Shown one piece after another: positions 18,124-27,249 of a stretch of DNA of 64,000 bases. The position numbers and the translations under genes are program-made. The notes beneath the pieces were generated by a model. That model was not told the origin of the DNA. It did not search any database and worked only from the letters and a program-made list of their open reading frames with translations. Source of the DNA: Clostridium muellerianum (GTDB lineage Bacteria; Bacillota; Clostridia; Clostridiales; Clostridiaceae); contig NZ_JABBNI010000004.1 in NCBI RefSeq assembly GCF_012926525.1, forward strand, positions 124,001-188,000. Reading direction: 5' to 3'. Positions within the stretch are counted from its first letter, which is position 1. Each line of letters begins with the position of its first letter.

Positions 18124-18798
18124 CTATTCCTCCTTTGCTCCATTTTTTATCTGATTTCTCATAATATGAAAAACCAATTTTATTATAGTTTCTCGGGAAT
18201 ATTTATCTAAATCAAAAAAAATAGTTCCATAAATAATTTTAGGGTTTTTCCTATCACTTTCCACCCTTACTATTTTTGTCTTTACAGTAATACTCTCTTG
18301 CCCTAAAGGTATTGTTATCATTAAAATATCATCACAATGTATTTTTTCTTTTAAACTCCTATCAACAGCTAGCCTCATACCACCGCCACTTATATCCAAC
18401 GAACAAGCTTCAAAAAACTTTATCTGGTTATCACCTATACTTTTTATATCTTTTGTCAATTTTATTTGTGCACAACATATATTAGTCATAAAAGGAACCC
18501 TTACAAAGTTTCTTCTTTGTAACTTTTTGAAAGTATCAGGTTTCTTTATCATTATAATAAGTATCTTATCTATTTTTCTTCCTAAAACTACAGTTTTAAA
18601 TCTATATATTTCTTTATCATAATAGTATACACCAGTAATTTTTTCTTCTTTCCTTAAAGGTAGATATTGACCGTTATTTACCGGTATACTTATCGCTACA
18701 TATTCTTCGGTAATATCCTGAATATTACTTTTATAATACCCATCTTCCATTTCAATTTCTATTTTACCGTTAATTACAAACTCTACCTTTTCACTCAT
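18124..18798 (-). CDS. ycgR: YcgR-type PilZ protein, c-di-GMP receptor
   Basis: Flagellar brake or regulator that binds cyclic-di-GMP. 224 residues with an N-terminal YcgR-like beta domain (about 5-88) and a PilZ domain (about 93-210). Both c-di-GMP motifs are present: RRNFVR (Arg95, Arg96 and Arg100 of RxxxR) and DISGGG (135-140, the [D/N]xSxxG motif). Binding should therefore be functional. It lies between flhG and sigD with spacing of about 11 and 4 bases. YcgR proteins slow or alter rotation through the stator or switch, though stator genes are not in this operon. Confidence 0.9.
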   Translation of the reverse strand: MSEKVEFVINGKIEIEMEDGYYKSNIQDITEEYVAISIPVNNGQYLPLRKEEKITGVYYYDKEIYRFKTVVLGRKIDKILIIMIKKPDTFKKLQRRNFVRVPFMTNICCAQIKLTKDIKSIGDNQIKFFEACSLDISGGGMRLAVDRSLKEKIHCDDILMITIPLGQESITVKTKIVRVESDRKNPKIIYGTIFFDLDKYSRETIIKLVFHIMRNQIKNGAKEE

Positions 18799-18809
18799 AT
18801 GATTACTCC

Positions 18810-19688
18810 TTATGAAAATATATTGAATATTTTTTTAAATAAATCCTGTATGTTCTTTCCACTTTTTTCACTTTCAATACCCATTATTTTTTTTGCTATA
18901 CACTCTATGTCCCTAGCCACATCTGAATTAGGATAACTTATTAAAAAAGGTTCCTGCTGCCTTACAGCCTTAATAAGTTTCTTATCTTCACTCATGTTTC
19001 CCAAATACTGAAGCTTTACATTTAAAAACTTTTTTACTACATTATAAAATTTATTATATGTAGCTTCTCCTTCAGCTGCATCTATTGTCTTATTCACTAC
19101 AATTTTAGCAGAATCCTTTACTTTAAAGTGATTAACTGTTTTAAGAAGACTATACGCATCAGTAAGAGAAGTAGGCTCTGGTGTAGTAATAAGTATTAGT
19201 TCCTCACAGCAAGTAATAAAACCTAGTACACTTCTGTTTACACCTGCACCTGTATCCATTATTACATAATCAATATCATTCAACTCTGATAATTTATTTA
19301 TAAAATCTTCTCTCTGAGCTTCTGTAACCTCTTCAAGTTTTGAAATACCAGTTCCACCTGGAAGAAGTTTAACTCCAAGAGGTCCTTCAATTACCACTTC
19401 TTCTATAGACTTATTATCAAATATTATATCATATACATTAAACTTCGGCAAAAAACCCATAAGTACATCATCATTCCCCATACCTATATCTGCATCAAAT
19501 ATGAGTACCTTTTTACCCATTCTTTGTATTGCAATAGCTATATTTACTACAAAATTACTTTTGCCCACTCCTCCTTTACCAGATGTTACAGTAATAATTC
19601 TAGGTTTATTTAAATTTAATTTATTTTCTTGTTTTAATATCTTTCCCTTCTGAACTAGATTCCTCAATTTCTCAGCTTGATCCATCAT
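18810..19688 (-). CDS. flhG: Flagellar number regulator FlhG (MinD-like ATPase)
   Basis: ParA/MinD-type ATPase (also YlxH/FleN) that partners FlhF in setting the number and placing of flagella. 292 residues. The deviant Walker A motif GKGGVGKS is at residues 37-44, preceded by the short N-terminal helix (DQAEKLRNLVQ) that activates the FlhF GTPase. DADIGMGNDD and VIMDTGAGV give the switch regions. The C-terminal lysine- and phenylalanine-rich helix is a likely membrane-targeting sequence. Its start overlaps the flhF stop codon by four bases. Confidence 0.93.
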   Translation of the reverse strand: MMDQAEKLRNLVQKGKILKQENKLNLNKPRIITVTSGKGGVGKSNFVVNIAIAIQRMGKKVLIFDADIGMGNDDVLMGFLPKFNVYDIIFDNKSIEEVVIEGPLGVKLLPGGTGISKLEEVTEAQREDFINKLSELNDIDYVIMDTGAGVNRSVLGFITCCEELILITTPEPTSLTDAYSLLKTVNHFKVKDSAKIVVNKTIDAAEGEATYNKFYNVVKKFLNVKLQYLGNMSEDKKLIKAVRQQEPFLISYPNSDVARDIECIAKKIMGIESEKSGKNIQDLFKKIFNIFS

Positions 19689-20896
19689 ATACTATCCTCT
19701 CCTAGTATAAGATTAGTTATTTCCTTTGAGGTCATTGATTTTATATCATCTGGAACATTTTGCCCCGTAGTAATAAAACTTATGGGCTTCTTTGCTCCTT
19801 CGCATATATTTATTATAGAACCATAGGTGGATGTTTCATCTAATTTTGTAATTATTATATTATTATAATTTAGAGGTTTATAACCGTTAAGTATTACATC
19901 TATATCTCGGTTTTTGGTAGTACAACTTACTACTAAATGAACATTATCCGTATTAACCTTTTCTATAAATGCCCTAAGTTCCGATATTTGCATTGTATTT
20001 TTGCTGCTTCTTCCTGTAGTATCTATTAAAATTGCATCACAATCATTCATACTTTCTACAGCTGATTCCATTTCTTTTATAGTTAGAACCACTTTAAAAG
20101 GTATATTCATTATATCTGCATAAGTTTTAAGTTGTTCTACAGCTCCTATTCTATATGTATCTATAGTTATAAGTCCTACCTTTTTATTTTCTAAAAGTGA
20201 CATCTTTCCTGCCAATTTTGCAATAGTTGTAGTTTTACCAACTCCAGTTGGGCCAACTAGCACTATTATATTGCTTTCATTTTCAGACTTTATAGCTTCC
20301 GACTTTGAAACTACAATACGTTCCATTACTTTTCTAACCTTTTCTTTATCAGTTATATTCTCTGGAATTACTTTCATTTCATTTATCATCTTTTCAATGA
20401 TTTTATCTTCTACATCTATCTTCTCTAGGTATAATTGAATTTTGCTTTTACCAATAGTTAGATTAGATTCTTTTACAATTTGACCTAGTATATTTTTCAT
20501 TTCTTTTACTTCATTTATAAGATTTTCATTACTTTTATCTAACAATGATTTATAATTTTCATCAAAAAGAACTTCAGTTCTTTTTACACTATTATCATTT
20601 ACTTCTACACTATTTTCTCCATTATAATTGGTGCCTTCCTCTAATCTTTTATTCATAATATTTTTTATAGCTTGTATGCTTTCTTCTACATTTTCTTTTT
20701 TCTTAATATTCTTGGTCCCAGATTTATTGTTATCCACAGCAGCTGTAACTTCTAAAACTTTTTTAGAGAAAAATCCAAGCAAACCTTTTTTTCTTACTTT
20801 TCTTTGACTTACTATAACAGCATCTTTCCCAAGCTCATATCTTATTCTAGTAACTGCCTCATTCATGCTATTAACTATATACCTTTTAATTATCAT
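19685..20896 (-). CDS. flhF: Flagellar biosynthesis SRP-like GTPase FlhF
   Basis: SRP-family GTPase that marks the site of flagellar assembly at the membrane. 403 residues: a basic N-terminal B domain (MIIKRYIVNSMNEAVTRIRYELGKDAVIV), an N domain (about 120-200) and a G domain with GPTGVGKTTT from residue 215, DTYRIGAVEQL, and DTTGRS. TKLDE near 355 gives base specificity. Length and domain order are normal. It overlaps flhA by one base and flhG by four, indicating tight coupling. Confidence 0.94.
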   Translation of the reverse strand: MIIKRYIVNSMNEAVTRIRYELGKDAVIVSQRKVRKKGLLGFFSKKVLEVTAAVDNNKSGTKNIKKKENVEESIQAIKNIMNKRLEEGTNYNGENSVEVNDNSVKRTEVLFDENYKSLLDKSNENLINEVKEMKNILGQIVKESNLTIGKSKIQLYLEKIDVEDKIIEKMINEMKVIPENITDKEKVRKVMERIVVSKSEAIKSENESNIIVLVGPTGVGKTTTIAKLAGKMSLLENKKVGLITIDTYRIGAVEQLKTYADIMNIPFKVVLTIKEMESAVESMNDCDAILIDTTGRSSKNTMQISELRAFIEKVNTDNVHLVVSCTTKNRDIDVILNGYKPLNYNNIIITKLDETSTYGSIINICEGAKKPISFITTGQNVPDDIKSMTSKEITNLILGEDSI

Positions 20897-22962
20897 TATA
20901 TTGAAACCATCCCTTCAGTTTTTATCTCTATATCATTTGGTATTTCATTAAGAGATAATACATTTACTGCTGGAAAAACCATTTCTATAAGTCTTCTAAA
21001 AGCTGGTCTTATTTTAGGAGATACTAATATTACCGGTTGGTTTTCATAAAAGTACACAGAATCTAAAGTCTCTTTTACAGCACTTAATATTTTACTTGTA
21101 GTATCTGGATCTATGGCTGGAAATGATCCCTGCATAGACTTTTGAATATTGTTTCCTACTAAATCCTCTATTTGAGGATTTAATGTAACTACGGATATAG
21201 CTCTATTCTCGTCTACGAGTGGATTACAAATACTTCTTCCTAGTGCAAATCTTACGTATTCAGTTAAAACCTCAATATCTTTTGTAGTTCTTGAATTATC
21301 TGCTAGTGACTCCATTATAGTTACCATATCCTTGATAGATACTCTCTCTTTTAAAAGATTTTGAAGTACTTTTTGTAGTTCACCTATGGTAAGCAAATCT
21401 GGTATAAGTTCTTCCACTACAGCACTGTACTTTTCTTTTACAGAATCCACCATAACCTTAACTTCTTGTCTTCCTAATAGTTCATAGGAATGATTCTTTA
21501 TAGTTTCTGTCAAATGAGTAACCATAACAGTAGTAGGATCCACCACTGTAAAACCTTTTATTTCTGCTTCTTCTCTTTGATCTTTGTTTATCCATACTGC
21601 TGGAATTCCAAAGGATGGCTCTACAGTTTGAATACCTTGAATTTCTGTTTCCCCATTAGTAGGGTCCATACACAAAAGCATATTTGGCATAAGTTCTCCA
21701 CTTGCCATTATGGTTCCCCTTATTTTAATTACATATTCATTAGTTTTTAATTGAAGATTATCTCTTATTCTAATAGGCTGTACTACTATTCCCATTTCTA
21801 TAGCACATTGACGTCTTACAGAAGTTACTCTTTGAAGTAAATCTCCTCCTGCAGCTTCATCTGCCATAGGAATAAGTCCATAACCTATTTCAACCTCCAT
21901 AGGTTCCACAGAAATCAAACTCATTACATTTTCAGGTTCCTTGCTTTCTATTTCCGTTATTTCCTGCTGATCAACTTCCATTTGTTGAATAACTTGTTCC
22001 TTTGCATCTTTGTAAAGTAAGTATGCAGCTATTCCACAAAGTACAGCTAATGTTAAAAATGCAAAGTGTGGAAGTCCAGGTATAATAGCAAGAAATAAAA
22101 GTACTATAGATGCTATAGCTATAACTTTTGGAAATCCTGTTAACTGCTTTATAACAAGGGAACCAAAGTTTTGATTACTGCCTGAACGAGTAACCAATAT
22201 ACCTGATGCTGTAGATATTAAAAGTGCTGGTATTTGTGTTACAAGTCCGTCACCTATGGTAAGCTTTGTATACGTTTGTGCAGCAGTTGATGCATCCATA
22301 TTAAGCATTATAACCCCTATTACAATACCACCTATAATATTTATTACTGTAATTATAAGTCCTGCTACTGCATCCCCTTTTACAAACTTTGAAGCACCAT
22401 CCATAGCTCCATAAAAATCTGCTTCATGCTGTAAATTTTCTCTTCTTTGTTTTGCTCCATTTTCATCAATAAGTCCTGAATTTAAATCTGCATCTATACT
22501 CATTTGCTTACCAGGCATAGCATCCAATGTAAATCTAGCTGAAACTTCTGATACTCTGCCTGCACCATTAGTAATTACTATAAATTGTATAATTATTATA
22601 ATAAGATATATAATTATACCTACCACATAATTTCCACCTACAACAAAGGTTCCAAAAGCATTAATAACTTCTCCTGCAAAAGCATCTCTAAGTATTAACC
22701 TAGTAGATGATATATTAAGAGCTAACCTAAATAAGGTAGTAATTAATAGTAATGTTGGAAATACAGAAAATTGTAAAACCTCTGTGGTAAACATTGTTAA
22801 AAGTATAATTACTACAGATACAGTAATATTAAAGGCTATAAGTACATCTAATAAAGCTGCAGGTAATGGTATTATAATCATTAACACTACAGATATAACT
22901 ACAAAAGCCATTATTATATCTACATTATCTTTTATATTAAATCTTTTTCTACTGTTCTCCAA
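20896..22962 (-). CDS. flhA: Flagellar type III export gate protein FlhA
   Basis: Major membrane component of the flagellar export gate, using proton-motive force to drive secretion. 688 residues with about eight transmembrane helices in the first 330 and a large cytoplasmic FlhA-C domain after about 360 that docks chaperone-substrate complexes. The conserved cytoplasmic loop (RFTLDAMPGKQMSIDADLNSGLI) between helices 4 and 5 is intact. The start is TTG with GGGTGG upstream. It follows fliR/flhB by 14 bases. Confidence 0.96.
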   Translation of the reverse strand: MENSRKRFNIKDNVDIIMAFVVISVVLMIIIPLPAALLDVLIAFNITVSVVIILLTMFTTEVLQFSVFPTLLLITTLFRLALNISSTRLILRDAFAGEVINAFGTFVVGGNYVVGIIIYLIIIIIQFIVITNGAGRVSEVSARFTLDAMPGKQMSIDADLNSGLIDENGAKQRRENLQHEADFYGAMDGASKFVKGDAVAGLIITVINIIGGIVIGVIMLNMDASTAAQTYTKLTIGDGLVTQIPALLISTASGILVTRSGSNQNFGSLVIKQLTGFPKVIAIASIVLLFLAIIPGLPHFAFLTLAVLCGIAAYLLYKDAKEQVIQQMEVDQQEITEIESKEPENVMSLISVEPMEVEIGYGLIPMADEAAGGDLLQRVTSVRRQCAIEMGIVVQPIRIRDNLQLKTNEYVIKIRGTIMASGELMPNMLLCMDPTNGETEIQGIQTVEPSFGIPAVWINKDQREEAEIKGFTVVDPTTVMVTHLTETIKNHSYELLGRQEVKVMVDSVKEKYSAVVEELIPDLLTIGELQKVLQNLLKERVSIKDMVTIMESLADNSRTTKDIEVLTEYVRFALGRSICNPLVDENRAISVVTLNPQIEDLVGNNIQKSMQGSFPAIDPDTTSKILSAVKETLDSVYFYENQPVILVSPKIRPAFRRLIEMVFPAVNVLSLNEIPNDIEIKTEGMVSI

Positions 22963-22976
22963 AATACCACCCCTGT

Positions 22977-24803
22977 TTATTTACGTTTTTTTATTTTATA
23001 AACTAATGCCAATATTTCTGCTACTGCCTCATACATATCCATTGGAATTTCTTCATCTAATTCAACTTCACTATACATAAGTCTTGCAAGAGGCTTATTT
23101 TCAATTATAGGCACCTCATTTTGTTTTGCTATTTCTTTTATTTTTAATGCTACTCTATCTGCGCCTTTTGCAGCTACTATTGGAGCATTTGCTCCTTCTT
23201 CATATTTAAGTGCTACAGCTAAATGAGTAGGGTTAGTAACAACTACAGTTGCTTTAGGAACTTCCTGCATCATTCTTCTAGTGGCCATTTCTCTTTGTTT
23301 TTGCTTTATTTTACCTTTAATTTGAGGATCTCCCTCATCTTGCTTATATTCTTCTTTTACTTCTTGTTTAGACATTTTTAAATCCTTATTAAATTGAAAC
23401 CTCTGATAAATATAATCTATTAATGAAATAATAATCATTAACAGAGTTATTCTAGAAAATATATTAACTGTAAGTTTTCCTACTGCAGCTGCCACTGCTT
23501 GTGCATTAACACTTCCTAAAGTAAGTATGTATTCATAGTTATCCCTTACAAATTTATACCCTACAAAACCTACTATTGTTATCATAGCCAAATCTTTAAA
23601 AAGTTCCATAACTGTTCTCATAGAAAACATTCTTTTAAATCCATTTAAAGGATTTAACTTTGATAAATCAGGTTTTAATGGTTCTGAAGTAACAAGAGCT
23701 CCTGTTTGAAGAAAGTTTGCTAGTACTCCCATACACATAATTGGAAGTACTACTGGTAGAAACAATACTCCTATCCTCCATACAACTATAATTGCTATTT
23801 TTTGCACACTATCATAACTTAAAGACATAGTTAAATAATTGTTCAAGAAAACTATTAGTGTACTTTTAAGTCCATTACCAACATAACTGCCTAAAGCTAC
23901 AATTACTATAGTAGAAGCAAGTAAAGTTAATGCCAAAGCTATTTCCTTACTTTTAGCTATCTGTCCTTTTTTTCTAGCATCACTCTTTTTTTTCGGTGTA
24001 GCTTCCTCAGTTTTGTCATCAGATGCGAATATTATAAGTAGAGGTATTGTTTTATAAAATCCATTTATAGCATCCTGTATTCCATAAAAGGAATTTTCTA
24101 TCATTTTTAAAAATATAGGAAGTGCGAAGCAAAATGCTCCAAGTCCTACGAGTATTTTTACTGGCATTCCAAGTATCATTATATTTAGTTGAGGAACTGT
24201 TCTAGAAACCAGTCCCATGGTTATATCTGTTATAAGAATTATCAATACTATAGGTATTGCTATTTTCACCGCTATTTCAAAATACTGAATGAATACTTTT
24301 ACTATTAAATTTATTGAATTTTGGTTCAACCAAAAATTTCCTAATTTTATAACCTTAAAGCTTTCTATTAAAGCTTTTATGAGCATGTGATGTCCATCTA
24401 CTATGAAAAACACTACCATGCTAAACCAATATAATAAATGTTCTATAAAAGTAGTATTACTGCTTGATGTTGGATCAAACATTGTCATCATTGAAAATCC
24501 AACTTGCATATCCATAATATTACCTGCAAATTTCACACTATTAAAACATAGATTTGTTATAAATCCTAAAGTAAATCCTGCCACTGCTTCATTCACGCAG
24601 TTTATAACAAATGGTAAATTATTATTAATATTATTGATCCCTGTATAATCTACTCCAGGTATCAATATATATGCAATAACTAAAGTTATACCAACCTTAA
24701 CTGTATTTGGAGTTCCACTTGGGAAAAAGATAGGCACTACTACAAAAAAACAAAACATTCTAATGCTTATAAGTATTAATGCTGTAAAATATAAAATATC
24801 TAC
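22977..24803 (-). CDS. fliR-flhB: FliR-FlhB fusion, flagellar export gate
   Basis: One reading frame joins FliR (residues about 1-265) to FlhB (about 266-608). FlhB's four helices are followed by the cytoplasmic autocleavage site NPTH and the PLARLMYSEVELDEEIP segment, so substrate switching should work. Such fusions are known in clostridia and fix a 1:1 gate stoichiometry. The first ATG is at 24758, but 15 codons upstream of it encode a typical FliR N-terminus (VDILYFTALILISIR) and a strong GGGAGGGG site lies eight bases before a GTA codon at 24803. No ATG, GTG or TTG is available there, so the start either is non-canonical or has been mutated. Coordinates here include those codons. Confidence 0.9.
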   Translation of the reverse strand, partial: VDILYFTALILISIRMFCFFVVVPIFFPSGTPNTVKVGITLVIAYILIPGVDYTGINNINNNLPFVINCVNEAVAGFTLGFITNLCFNSVKFAGNIMDMQVGFSMMTMFDPTSSSNTTFIEHLLYWFSMVVFFIVDGHHMLIKALIESFKVIKLGNFWLNQNSINLIVKVFIQYFEIAVKIAIPIVLIILITDITMGLVSRTVPQLNIMILGMPVKILVGLGAFCFALPIFLKMIENSFYGIQDAINGFYKTIPLLIIFASDDKTEEATPKKKSDARKKGQIAKSKEIALALTLLASTIVIVALGSYVGNGLKSTLIVFLNNYLTMSLSYDSVQKIAIIVVWRIGVLFLPVVLPIMCMGVLANFLQTGALVTSEPLKPDLSKLNPLNGFKRMFSMRTVMELFKDLAMITIVGFVGYKFVRDNYEYILTLGSVNAQAVAAAVGKLTVNIFSRITLLMIIISLIDYIYQRFQFNKDLKMSKQEVKEEYKQDEGDPQIKGKIKQKQREMATRRMMQEVPKATVVVTNPTHLAVALKYEEGANAPIVAAKGADRVALKIKEIAKQNEVPIIENKPLARLMYSEVELDEEIPMDMYEAVAEILALVYKIKKRK

Positions 24804-24858
24804 TAAAATCCCCTCCCAATATTTTAAATTAAATTTTTAAACACGTAATTTTTAACAT

Positions 24859-25128
24859 TTACTGTGTAATATGCGCTATGTACGTAAATATTCTTTCTGT
24901 AAAATTCACTAATTGATGAAGCATCCAGCTTCCTGTAAGAAGTCCAACTACTGCTACTGCAATAAGCTTTGGTACAAAAGTCAAAGTCTGCTCTTGTATC
25001 TGTGTAGTAGCCTGAAATATACTTATAATAAGTCCCACTAATATTGAAATTATCAAAATAGGTGCAGATACTATAAGTCCTGTCTGTATTGCATCCTTTA
25101 TAATGCCTATTACCATATTTTCACTCAT
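24859..25128 (-). CDS. fliQ: Flagellar export protein FliQ
   Basis: Small export-gate subunit (four copies around the FliP/FliR core in studied systems). 89 residues with two transmembrane helices (about 14-38 and 54-75) joined by the conserved loop GLIISIFQATTQIQEQTLTFVPK. The size is exact for the family. It lies 10 bases after fliP and before the fliR-flhB fusion, giving the universal P-Q-R-B order. Confidence 0.96.
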   Translation of the reverse strand: MSENMVIGIIKDAIQTGLIVSAPILIISILVGLIISIFQATTQIQEQTLTFVPKLIAVAVVGLLTGSWMLHQLVNFTERIFTYIAHITQ

Positions 25129-25138
25129 TTAGCTCACC

Positions 25139-25915
25139 TCACGAAAAACTCGTAACCAAAGATTTTACTAATAAATACCATCCATCTACCATTACAAATA
25201 ATAATAATTTAAATGGCAGTGACACCATAGCTGGAGGAAGCATAAACATACCCATTGACATAAGAACACTAGCTACTACTAAATCTATTATCATAAATGG
25301 TATATATATCATAAATCCTATTTCAAAAGCAGTTTTTAGCTCACTTATCATATAAGCAGGCACTACTACATAAAGCGGTGCATTATCCTTTGTAACTTTA
25401 TAATTCACTTTTGCTGTATCTATAAATAACTGAAAGTCTTTCTTATAGGTATACTTAAGCATAAATTCTCTTAAAGGCTTTGCACCTGCATCAATAGCCT
25501 GTTCCTGGGTTATTTTATTTTGCATATATGGTTGAATAGCATTAGCATTAATTTTACCGTAAACCGGCTGCATAATAAATACAGTTAAAAATAGTGCTAG
25601 TCCAATTAAAATCGTATTTGGTGGAGATTGTTGGGTTCCCATTGCACCTCTTAAAAATCCAAATACTACTACAATTCTTACAAAGCTTGTCATCATCATG
25701 ATAAACGAAGGTAAAATGGTGAGAATTGTAAGCATTATAAGTAATTTTAAATTTCCAACATACTGCTGTGGTGTACTTGCATTGTCTACTGAAATATTTA
25801 CTTTTGGTATTGGAAAAGCCTCTGGAGCTGCATAAGCTTTTGATGTATAAAATGCTAAAAACATAAATACTAAAACTAAAGCACTTATTATAACTTTACT
25901 CTTGTTTTTATTCAT
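25139..25915 (-). CDS. fliP: Flagellar export protein FliP
   Basis: Core pore subunit of the flagellar export gate. 258 residues with a cleavable signal peptide (about 1-29, ending SKAYA), usual for FliP, then four membrane helices. Conserved signatures are TILPSFIMMMTSFVRIVVVFGFLR, ALFLTVFIMQPV and LPFKLLLFVMVDGWYLLVKSLV. It overlaps the fliO stop by eight bases, implying coupled translation. Confidence 0.96.
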   Translation of the reverse strand: MNKNKSKVIISALVLVFMFLAFYTSKAYAAPEAFPIPKVNISVDNASTPQQYVGNLKLLIMLTILTILPSFIMMMTSFVRIVVVFGFLRGAMGTQQSPPNTILIGLALFLTVFIMQPVYGKINANAIQPYMQNKITQEQAIDAGAKPLREFMLKYTYKKDFQLFIDTAKVNYKVTKDNAPLYVVVPAYMISELKTAFEIGFMIYIPFMIIDLVVASVLMSMGMFMLPPAMVSLPFKLLLFVMVDGWYLLVKSLVTSFS

Positions 25916-26264
25916 CTTTATCTTCCTTTTTAAATTTAAGTTTATTATAAAAATCTTTTAAATCAGCATATTGAGGTATAGTTTTAGAGGCTTCTATCTT
26001 TAAAATTTCATCTTTATCAATTTCCGAAATTATATTTATTTGGCCTAATGTAGAAGATAATACATATCCCTTATCTCCAATTTTAACTACTAATAGAGAA
26101 TTTTCCTTTGATAGCGGTGTTCTGTCTAAAATTTTTACATATTTTCCATTCTGAATATCTTGAAGTTTACTTCCACCAAATTTCACACAAATGTATATAA
26201 GTATAAGTATAAAAGGTAAAAATATTAGTATTTTTAAAAGCATCACCCCAAATTGTAAGTTCAT
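25908..26264 (-). CDS. fliO: FliO-like export gate assembly protein
   Basis: Bitopic protein that helps FliP oligomerise. 118 residues from the ATG at 26264, which has GGAG seven bases upstream; a TTG at 26285 in the same frame is less likely. An N-terminal transmembrane helix (about 6-25) is followed by a cytoplasmic domain with the family pattern KYVKILDRTPLSKENSLLVVKIGDKGYVL. FliO/FliZ proteins diverge widely, so the call leans on the position before fliP together with this pattern. Confidence 0.88.
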   Translation of the reverse strand: MNLQFGVMLLKILIFLPFILILIYICVKFGGSKLQDIQNGKYVKILDRTPLSKENSLLVVKIGDKGYVLSSTLGQINIISEIDKDEILKIEASKTIPQYADLKDFYNKLKFKKEDKDE

Positions 26265-26299
26265 GCAAATTCTCCATTCTCTCAAATTTTAATAAAAAA

Positions 26300-26827
26300 C
26301 TACTGAACTAAAATATCACTAAAATAAACATTGTTAATCTGACCTTTTTTAAGTAAAGGATTTATTTTTTGAATAAGCTCCATTTTTATAGCGTCCATAT
26401 TTTTGGGTACTATGTCAGCTGCTTTTTTATTTCTAAGTACAGCTATAACTGCATCTCGCACCAATGGTTTTTTATCAGTTAACTCAGTTTCTAACTTTGA
26501 ATTTTTATCGTATCCTACAAAAATTTTTGCTTTTAAATACCTCTTACCATCTTCATCTGCTAAATTAATCAAACACTCATCTAAACCTACATTTTTTTCT
26601 GAAACTATTTGTTCCAAATAACTTTGATTTTGATTTGTTTGCTGAGTTTCAGTCTGGGTCTGAGTTGTTTTTGCTGCAGTTTGAACTGTAGTTTTTGCTG
26701 TTCCTTTTGACTTACTAAACATAGTGTAACCAAAATATGCACCTGCACCTACTATTACTAGTGCTACTAAACCTATTACTATAAATATTACCTTTTTTCC
26801 ACCTTTTTTTTCTGTTTTATTTTCCAT
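26300..26827 (-). CDS. fliL: Flagellar basal-body protein FliL
   Basis: Single-pass membrane protein surrounding the stator-rotor interface. 175 residues: basic N-terminus, one helix (about 13-34), a Thr/Gln-rich linker (about 38-66), and a periplasmic-type domain with GLDECLINLADEDGKRYLKAKI typical of FliL. It usually follows motB in clostridia, but here it follows flbD directly, with 97 non-coding bases between. The ribosome site is AAAGGAG. Confidence 0.92.
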   Translation of the reverse strand: MENKTEKKGGKKVIFIVIGLVALVIVGAGAYFGYTMFSKSKGTAKTTVQTAAKTTQTQTETQQTNQNQSYLEQIVSEKNVGLDECLINLADEDGKRYLKAKIFVGYDKNSKLETELTDKKPLVRDAVIAVLRNKKAADIVPKNMDAIKMELIQKINPLLKKGQINNVYFSDILVQ

Positions 26828-26924
26828 TTTACTTTCTCCTTTTCGTTACATATTAGTCAACTTACATAATTTTAAGGTTAACCAATAAACATGAAGTGAA
26901 GCTTAGTTTAACTTACTTATGTAA

Positions 26925-27143
26925 TTAAAATGTTTTTTCAGAGGGTTGTTTCATTCCATCACCTAAAAATATTTTTCTTTTGTATTCAATAACTTTTCTA
27001 ATAATCTCATCATTAGATTCTTTCACTAAATATTTTCTGCCATTAACTAAAGTTACAACACTTTCTGGTACTTCCTGCAGCTTCTCTATCTGATCTGCAT
27101 TAATAACAATCTCCTTATTATCAAGCCCTACAAGTTTTATCAT
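26925..27143 (-). CDS. flbD: FlbD-family small flagellar protein
   Basis: 72-residue protein of the flagellar FlbD family (not the Caulobacter regulator of the same name), found next to flgE in many Firmicutes. The pattern IKLVGLDNKEIVINADQIE, then VTLVNGRKYLVKES, then VIEYKRKIF is characteristic. Molecular role unclear. In many relatives motA and motB come next; here they are missing and fliL follows. Confidence 0.9.
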   Translation of the reverse strand: MIKLVGLDNKEIVINADQIEKLQEVPESVVTLVNGRKYLVKESNDEIIRKVIEYKRKIFLGDGMKQPSEKTF

Positions 27144-27160
27144 ATCAGCTCTCCTTTTTT

Positions 27161-27238
27161 AGTTGAAAGTTAAAAGTGGATAGTGGACAGTTAAGGAAGT
27201 TTTCCTCCTTAACTCTCACTCTTCAATTATCCACTATA
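27161..27238. repeat. Interspersed palindromic repeat, short copy C
   Basis: About 78 bases between flgE and flbD, inside the flagellar operon. The arms are AGTGGATAGTGGACAGTTAA and, inverted, GTGGATAATTGAAGAGTGAG, joined by GGAAGTTTTCCTCC. The plan (TGGACA and TTGA-like words, AAGG at the inner border) matches the elements at 5548 and 40792, but the copy is shorter and more diverged. It would fold as a hairpin in the operon mRNA. Confidence 0.55.
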
Positions 27239-27249
27239 AACAAAATAAA

